NCBI GenBank assembly: GCA_964386865.1
Contig: CAYLUN010000052.1
Span: forward strand, 1 to 37,808
From: CAYLUN01 sp964386865
GTDB taxonomy: Bacteria; Verrucomicrobiota; Kiritimatiellia; RFP12; UBA1067
Reading direction: 5' to 3'
DNA: 37,808 nt
Shown: positions 33,421 through 37,808 of the stretch, in pieces
Layout: each line of letters opens with the position of its first letter
How positions within the stretch are numbered: position 1 is the first letter of the stretch
Made by a program: the position numbers and the translations under genes
Notes under the pieces: model-generated
Told to the model about the DNA's origin: nothing
Databases searched by the model: none
Seen by the model: the letters and a program-made list of their open reading frames with translations, nothing else

Positions 33421-34809
33421 CTAGATATCGCCCTTGCGCCCGTGTGCCCGTGAGTGATAAAGGGTCTCCAAATAAGCCTTGGTCTCCGCCGCCACCAGCG
33501 GCGAGAGGCAGAGCAGGGCCACGAGGTTCGGCAGGGCCATCAGGCCGTTGAAGATGTCGGAGAGCGTCCAGACCGTCTCAAGCTTCAGCACGCAGCCGAG
33601 GTAGACGACCGACACGAACACGGTCCGGTAAACGGGGATGGCTCGCGCGCCCACCAGGTATTCGAGCGCTTTCTCGCCGTAGTAGCCCCAGCCGATCAGC
33701 GTGGACCAGGCGAAGAGCACGAGGGCGACCGTGGCTAGCTGCCCGCCCCATTCGCCGTAGACCGAGGTGAAGGCGGTCGAGGAGAGCAGCGCGCCCGTCA
33801 TGCCCTTGCCGTCCGGGCCGGTCTGCGTCCACGCGCCGCTGGTGAGAATCACGAGGGCCGTCATCGTGCAGACCACCAAGGTGTCGATGAACGTCTGCGT
33901 CATGGAGACGAGCGCCTGCTTGACCGGGTGGTTCGTGCGCGCGGCAGCGGCCGCGATGGGGGCGGAGCCGAGGCCGGACTCGTTGGAGAAGAGCCCGCGC
34001 GCCAGCCCCACGCGGATGGTCGCCGCAAGCGCGGCGCCCGCGAAGCCGCCGGTCGCGGCGGTGGGCGTGAAGGCGTGGTGTAGGATCAGCGCGAGGACGG
34101 AGGGGATCCTCGCGGCGTTGACCCACAGCACGCCGACCGTGATGACCAGGTAGAAGACGATCATGAACGGCACCAGCACCGACGAGCAGCGGGCGATGCC
34201 CTTGATGCCGAAGAGCAGGACGAGGCCGGAGAGGATCGTGAGCACCGCGCCGGTGTCGCGCGGGTTGACCCCGTACGTGTTGAACAGCCCGTCCGCGACG
34301 GCGTTGGCCTGCGTCATGTTGCCGATGCCAAAGCTCGCGACCACGGTGAGGCAGGCGAAGACGACGGCCAGCCACTTCTGGCCGAGCCCGCGCTCGATGT
34401 AGTACATGGGGCCGCCGGCCATGGAGCCGTTCGCGGCGGTGACGCGGAACTTGACGGCCAGCAGCGCCTCGGCGTACTTGGTGACCATGCCCACGAGGCC
34501 GGTGAGCCAGAGCCAGAAGACCGCGCCCGGCCCGCCGATGGCGATCGCGGTGGCGACGCCCACGATGTTGCCGGTGCCGACCGTCGCGGCTAGGGCCGTC
34601 ATCAGCGCCTGGAAGTGGCTGATGTCCCCCTCGCCGGTGGCCTCGCGCCGCTTAATGAACGCCAGCCACAGCGCGTGCGGCAGCAGGCGGAACTGCAGGC
34701 CGCGCAGAAGAAAAGTGAACCAAGCGCCGGTGCCGATCAGCAGGATCATGAGCGGCCAGCCCCAGACGAAGCCGGAGATCGCGCTCAAGGTGGTCAGGAA
34801 AGAAGTCAT
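33421..34809 (-). CDS. Alanine/glycine:cation symporter (AGCS family)
   Basis: A 462-residue inner-membrane carrier that takes up alanine or glycine with Na+ or H+. It shows about ten hydrophobic segments and the AGCS signatures ALAATVGTGNIVGVATAIAI, GGPMYYIERGLG, FGIGNMTQANAVA and GLARGLFSNESGLGSAPIAA. Full length and the C-terminal helix are intact. The ATG at 34809 has no Shine-Dalgarno. A promoter (34822-34850) places the -10 box only 12 bp before the ATG, so the transcript may be leaderless. Alanine versus glycine preference cannot be read from the sequence. Confidence 0.95.
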   Translation of the reverse strand: MTSFLTTLSAISGFVWGWPLMILLIGTGAWFTFLLRGLQFRLLPHALWLAFIKRREATGEGDISHFQALMTALAATVGTGNIVGVATAIAIGGPGAVFWLWLTGLVGMVTKYAEALLAVKFRVTAANGSMAGGPMYYIERGLGQKWLAVVFACLTVVASFGIGNMTQANAVADGLFNTYGVNPRDTGAVLTILSGLVLLFGIKGIARCSSVLVPFMIVFYLVITVGVLWVNAARIPSVLALILHHAFTPTAATGGFAGAALAATIRVGLARGLFSNESGLGSAPIAAAAARTNHPVKQALVSMTQTFIDTLVVCTMTALVILTSGAWTQTGPDGKGMTGALLSSTAFTSVYGEWGGQLATVALVLFAWSTLIGWGYYGEKALEYLVGARAIPVYRTVFVSVVYLGCVLKLETVWTLSDIFNGLMALPNLVALLCLSPLVAAETKAYLETLYHSRAHGRKGDI

Positions 34810-34821
34810 AATGTGTCGCTA

Positions 34822-34850
34822 AGTGTAGCGGGTGCGGTTCTGAGGAACAA
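34822..34850 (-). promoter_or_regulatory. Putative promoter of the AGCS symporter, near-leaderless
   Basis: On the minus strand, TTGTTC (34850-34845), a 17-bp spacer and TACACT (34827-34822). The same -10 hexamer occurs in the histidine kinase promoter. Only 12 bp separate it from the ATG, leaving a leader of about five bases. Confidence 0.45.
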
Positions 34851-34980
34851 ACAGAAAAGAGCAGGCGAAGCGGGGCACGGGCGCGAATCGAGTAGGTGCT
34901 TGCGCGCAACTGGGTGAGCGCAGGTGCTCTGGGCCGGCTGAAGCCGGGACAACATGCGGTAGCGCGAACGAAGGCGCGGT

Positions 34981-35009
34981 TTGACGGGGCGGGCCGCTAC
35001 TGTTACGCT
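34981..35009 (+). promoter_or_regulatory. Putative promoter of the alpha/beta hydrolase, leaderless
   Basis: TTGACG (34981-34986), a 17-bp spacer ending TGT, and TACGCT (35004-35009) form an extended -10 promoter. The ATG is at 35018, eight bases after the -10 box, so the transcript would have almost no leader. The rest of the 208-bp gap back to 34810 holds the symporter promoter and a short hairpin (CCGGCT/AGCCGG near 34934), and nothing else that I can identify. Confidence 0.5.
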
Positions 35010-35017
35010 TACGCGCC

Positions 35018-35833
35018 ATGAAACTTGTGTGGTGGCAGAGGTGGCCGCTGATCGTGGCGGGCACCTACACGGTGTTCTGTGTGGCGCTGGTGCTGCTGCA
35101 GCGGCGGCTGCTCTACTTCCCTCAGCGGATCGCTCCTGCTGTGGCGAAGCAGGCGTTCGACGCGTGCGGCCTCGCGCGGTGGCCGGACGCGTCCGCTGCG
35201 GACTATCGCGGGCTTGTGAAGCGGATGACCGACGAGGGCTCGCTGACCAATGGCACGGTGCTGCTGTTCCATGGCAACGCGGGATCCGCGCGGGACCGCG
35301 AGTCGTATTGCGACCTGCTCGGCCGGCTCGGCTGGCGTCTGGTGATTGCGGAGTATCCGGGCTATGGGGCGAGGGGCGGCACGCACGGCGAGGCGGCGTT
35401 CCGCGAGGACGGACGGGAGACGGCGAGGCTCGTGCGGCAGCGTTATCCGGGCCGCCTGGTCATCGTGGGCGAGTCGCTGGGCGCCGGCGTAGCGGCGGCG
35501 GTCGCGGCCGACCCTGCGCTGAAGGCCGACGCGGTGATCTTGGCCACGCCGTGGGATCGGCTCGCGTCTGTGGCGGCGCACCACTACCCGTGGCTGCCCG
35601 TGCGTTTCTTCCTGCTCGACCGCTACGACAGCGTCGCCTATCTCAACGCCTACGCCGGCCCCGTCACCGTTCTGCTGGCCGAGCGGGATGAGATCATGCC
35701 CGAGGCGAGCACCTTGGCGCTCTACGCGGCGCTGCCGCAGGCTGGCAAGCGGCTGATCCAGATTCCATCTTCCACCCACAACGAGTGGTTCTGGATGCTT
35801 TCCGAGGAGCGGTGGCGCGAGGTGCTGCCGTAA
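35018..35833 (+). CDS. Membrane-anchored alpha/beta hydrolase
   Basis: A 271-residue serine hydrolase of the group that includes BEM46/ABHD13-like proteins. An N-terminal hydrophobic segment (WPLIVAGTYTVFCVALVLL) anchors it in the inner membrane. The oxyanion region is LLFHGNAGSARDRESY, the nucleophile is Ser153 in VGESLGAGVAAAV, the acid is Asp224 in AERDEIMPEAS, and the base is His254 in STHNEWFWML. The conserved AEYPGYGARGG also fits. The substrate is unknown. The ATG at 35018 has no ribosome site and lies eight bases after a proposed -10 box. The gene converges on the GntR-LacI regulator, with 23 bp between stops. Confidence 0.88.
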   Translation: MKLVWWQRWPLIVAGTYTVFCVALVLLQRRLLYFPQRIAPAVAKQAFDACGLARWPDASAADYRGLVKRMTDEGSLTNGTVLLFHGNAGSARDRESYCDLLGRLGWRLVIAEYPGYGARGGTHGEAAFREDGRETARLVRQRYPGRLVIVGESLGAGVAAAVAADPALKADAVILATPWDRLASVAAHHYPWLPVRFFLLDRYDSVAYLNAYAGPVTVLLAERDEIMPEASTLALYAALPQAGKRLIQIPSSTHNEWFWMLSEERWREVLP

Positions 35834-35856
35834 GCACGCTACGCACGGTAAAGCCG

Positions 35857-36969
35857 TCAAGCAGGCTGTTCCGGATTTGTTTGCGACGACGTCCGCACAA
35901 TAAGCTTGGTGCCGAAGAGGATGCGGCGCGGCGGGTGGGTGTCGTGGTTGAGGCGGCGCACCATCAGGTCCGCCGCCTGCATGCCGATGCTGCGGCAGGG
36001 CTGCTGCAGCGTGGTGATCGGGACCGGCAGGAACTGCGAGTAGCGCACGTCGTCGAGCCCCACGATCTTGAGCCGCCGCGGGATCGCGACGCGGAGCTTC
36101 TGGAAGTTCTGGATCAGGTGCGCCGCGACCGGGTCGTGGAAACAGACCACGCCATCCGGCTTGAGCGCGAGAAGCGACTTGCAGAACGCGGGATCCATGG
36201 CGTCGCCCGCACGCACCCAGCCGGGGTCGAAGGCGTGCCCCGCCTGCTCCAGCGCGAGGCGGTAGCCCTCGATACGGGCGGCCTTGGTCCAGAGGCGGCC
36301 GGGGCGTGTGACGTAGAGGATGCGGCGGCAGCCGCAGTCGAGCAGGTGCCGCGTTTGCTTGAACCCCGCGTTTACGTTGTCGATGCCCACGAGGTCGTAC
36401 GGCCCCTGCTCGGGGAAGGGCAGCACGTCGCGGTCGAGCAGCACCACAGCGATTCCAGCCGCAGTGAGCGCCTGGGCGATGCGCAGGTTGCGGTTGTCGG
36501 CGCTCGACTCGGCCAGCTCGTCGGGAACGAAGAAGACGCCCGTGACGTTCTGGGTGCGGAAGCGCGACACAAGCGTCTCAACCTTGGTGTCCTCGTTGAC
36601 CTGTGTCGCTGGGCTTGAGGCGCCCCAAATGAGGCTGAGGTTGCAGGCGTGGCAGGCCTGCGCGATCTGCGCGCAGATGGGCTCGAAGAACTCGGTGTCG
36701 CCCAGCCCCGCGATCAGCGTGGAGACGAACGCGCCGCTCGACTGGTCGGCCGGCCGCAGGAACGAGCCCGCGCCGGGGCGGCGCTGGATGAGGCCCGTGC
36801 GCTCCAGCTCCTTCATCGCCTTGGCGACGGTCGAGCGCGTGGTGCCGAAGCGGCGCATGAGCTGGCCGTCGGTCGGCAGGCGTCCGTCGGCGCTGTAGCG
36901 CCCCGCCACGATGTTCGCGTAGACGAAGTCAAAGATCTGGCGGTGCAGCGGTTTGTGCAGGTCGCTCAT
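35857..36969 (-). CDS. GntR-LacI hybrid transcriptional regulator (AraR-like)
   Basis: A 370-residue regulator. The N-terminal 70 residues are a GntR winged helix (HRQIFDFVYANIVAGRYSAD, GRLPTDGQLMRRFGTTRSTV, ELERTGLIQRRPGAGSFL). The rest is a LacI-type periplasmic-binding fold for a small effector, probably a sugar or nucleoside (VTGVFFVPDEL, VGIDNVNAGFKQTRHLLDCG, DGVVCFHDPVAAHLI, KIVGLDDVRYSQFLPVPITT). This architecture is that of Bacillus AraR and is frequent in Lentisphaerota and Verrucomicrobiota. The ATG at 36969 has no Shine-Dalgarno; a 7-bp repeat array begins eight bases upstream. It is divergent from a nucleoside hydrolase gene with facing promoters in a 143-bp gap, so it probably controls that gene and itself. 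Confidence 0.92.
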   Translation of the reverse strand: MSDLHKPLHRQIFDFVYANIVAGRYSADGRLPTDGQLMRRFGTTRSTVAKAMKELERTGLIQRRPGAGSFLRPADQSSGAFVSTLIAGLGDTEFFEPICAQIAQACHACNLSLIWGASSPATQVNEDTKVETLVSRFRTQNVTGVFFVPDELAESSADNRNLRIAQALTAAGIAVVLLDRDVLPFPEQGPYDLVGIDNVNAGFKQTRHLLDCGCRRILYVTRPGRLWTKAARIEGYRLALEQAGHAFDPGWVRAGDAMDPAFCKSLLALKPDGVVCFHDPVAAHLIQNFQKLRVAIPRRLKIVGLDDVRYSQFLPVPITTLQQPCRSIGMQAADLMVRRLNHDTHPPRRILFGTKLIVRTSSQTNPEQPA

Positions 36970-36976
36970 GGGAGAA

Positions 36977-37011
36977 GGCTGTAGGCTGTGGGCCGTAGGG
37001 GTGAGAGTTGA
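36977..37011 (-). repeat. Five degenerate 7-bp tandem repeats in the regulator leader
   Basis: On the plus strand the units are GGCTGTA, GGCTGTG, GGCCGTA, GGGGTGA and GAGTTGA. The array lies between the promoter (37024-37052) and the ATG (36969) of the regulator, so it forms nearly all of the 5' leader and occupies the region where a ribosome site would be. Confidence 0.75.
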
Positions 37012-37023
37012 GAACAACAAATG

Positions 37024-37052
37024 TGTATACAGGTTTTTCGCTTTTGCGTCAA
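37024..37052 (-). promoter_or_regulatory. Regulator promoter with TGTATACA operator-like palindrome
   Basis: On the minus strand, TTGACG (37052-37047), a 17-bp spacer and TATACA (37029-37024) match consensus well. The -10 box lies inside the perfect palindrome TGTATACA (37024-37031), a shape typical of GntR-family operators, which suggests autorepression. Confidence 0.65.
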
Positions 37053-37058
37053 TTGCAC

Positions 37059-37088
37059 TTGAACGGGCTAGTCAGTTTCGGTTACAAC
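37059..37088 (+). promoter_or_regulatory. Putative promoter of the nucleoside hydrolase gene
   Basis: TTGAAC (37059-37064), an 18-bp spacer and TACAAC (37083-37088) each match consensus at four of six bases. They lie seven bases from the divergent regulator promoter and 15 bp before the GGAGG at 37103. Confidence 0.45.
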
Positions 37089-37112
37089 TGAGACATGATT
37101 TTGGAGGCTGTT

Positions 37113-37808
37113 ATGGCAGGTGCGACAAGGCGGGGTTTTTTAGGGGCGGGCGGCTTGTTGGGGCTTGCCGCGGTCGTGCCGATGCCGGCTCGGGCGCTGT
37201 CCGAGGTTCCTCCGGGCCCGCCTCCGCTGATCCACGTGACGGACCTCTTCCATCCGCACGGCGATCCGGACGACCATTTCGATCTGGCGGTCACCTATGC
37301 GCTGGCGCAGCGCGGGCGGTTCGACCTGCGCGGCGTGGTGATCGACTACCCGCCCGACTTCCGCGCGGGCGATCCGGCGGTGGTGGCCGTGGCGCAGATG
37401 AATCGGCTGGCCGGGCTGTCCGCGCCGGTGTCCATCGGCACCTCGCTGCGGCTGAAGAACCGCAGAGACGCGCTTGCGGATGCGCCGCTGCGCGAGACCG
37501 CGGCGGTGCGCTTTATCCACGACCAACTCAAGGCTGCGACAAGGCCTCTGGCGCTGGTTTGCGTGGGAAATGCGGCCGATATCATCATCGCGGCGCTGCG
37601 CGATCCGGGATTGTTCCGGGCCATGTGCTCGGGGGTCTACCTCAACAGCGGCTCGGCTCACGACAACCCGTCCAAGCCCGGGCAACTCGAGTTCAACGTC
37701 AAGCTCGACCCGGCGGCCTATGCGGCGATGTTCGATCTGCCCTGCCCACTCTACTGGTTCCCGTGCTGGCACACGACCGAGCAGCGCCAGAGCGGCGCGG
37801 AGGGGAGC
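37113..37808 (+). CDS. Tat-exported inosine-uridine nucleoside hydrolase-like protein, partial
   Basis: The first 232 codons of a protein that runs off the right edge. The N-terminus ATRRGFLGAGGLLGLAAVV is a twin-arginine signal ending in PARA. Next comes HVTDLFHPHGDPDDHFDLAV, a variant of the Asp-rich calcium-binding motif of inosine-uridine-type nucleoside hydrolases, and later VCVGNAADIIIAALRD fits the same fold. Family members cleave ribonucleosides to ribose and base. The Tat signal places this one outside the cytoplasm, as in many PVC homologues. The ATG at 37113 has GGAGG at 37103-37107; an in-frame ATG at 37095 is less likely because it precedes that site. It is divergent from the GntR-LacI regulator. 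Confidence 0.85.
   Translation, partial: MAGATRRGFLGAGGLLGLAAVVPMPARALSEVPPGPPPLIHVTDLFHPHGDPDDHFDLAVTYALAQRGRFDLRGVVIDYPPDFRAGDPAVVAVAQMNRLAGLSAPVSIGTSLRLKNRRDALADAPLRETAAVRFIHDQLKAATRPLALVCVGNAADIIIAALRDPGLFRAMCSGVYLNSGSAHDNPSKPGQLEFNVKLDPAAYAAMFDLPCPLYWFPCWHTTEQRQSGAEGS

Overview
The window is GC-rich bacterial chromosomal DNA with housekeeping genes (hisS, HU, proS, leuS, htpG, hrpA) interleaved with genes for exported proteins. The style points to the Planctomycetes-Verrucomicrobia-Chlamydiae (PVC) superphylum, most likely Verrucomicrobiota, Kiritimatiellota or Lentisphaerota. This rests on a pseudopilin with a C-terminal H-Xn-DG type ending, a giant secreted repeat protein, LamG/GH2/SGNH/NPCBM carbohydrate-type exported proteins, a GntR-LacI hybrid regulator, and a c-type cytochrome related to the hydrazine synthase alpha family. 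The lineage is an inference from gene content; there is no rRNA or other marker gene.

Layout. 1-2974 (minus): a translation operon proS, HU-like DNA-binding protein, hisS (cut by the left edge). 3139-12862 (plus): a pseudopilin-like gene followed after 64 bp by a 2,911-residue secreted protein with ten InlB-type repeats between two copies of a 350-residue module, closed by a strong terminator. 12951-13433: a 58-codon membrane microprotein and a composite intergenic repeat of 7-bp units and hairpins. 13521-18880 (plus): leuS, then a membrane zinc peptidase (YugP type) and htpG, with a good sigma-54 promoter in front of the peptidase. 18951-22492 (plus): a LamG-domain protein and a GH2 glycosidase. 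22502-23656 (minus): an orphan soluble PAS histidine kinase. 23868-27287 (plus): a diheme cytochrome with an NPCBM domain.

27330-28142: a visibly lower-GC intergenic cassette bounded by 27-bp direct repeats. It holds three copies of a hairpin module with fixed internal spacing. Two of these copies face each other and each runs into a start codon. This is the least explained part of the window. 28143-31949 (minus): hrpA, carrying an in-frame insertion made of nine 7-bp units. 32103-33404 (plus): an SGNH hydrolase. 33421-34809 (minus): an alanine/glycine:cation symporter. 35018-35833 (plus): a membrane-anchored alpha/beta hydrolase. 35857-36969 (minus): a GntR-LacI regulator, divergent from a Tat-exported nucleoside hydrolase (37113 to the right edge) that it probably controls.

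Recurring themes are sigma-70 type promoters of the TTGNNN-17-TANNNT class, two genes that look leaderless (33421-34809 and 35018-35833), and degenerate 7-bp tandem repeats at three loci with different sequences but the same period. No tRNA, rRNA, CRISPR array, transposase or integrase gene was seen.
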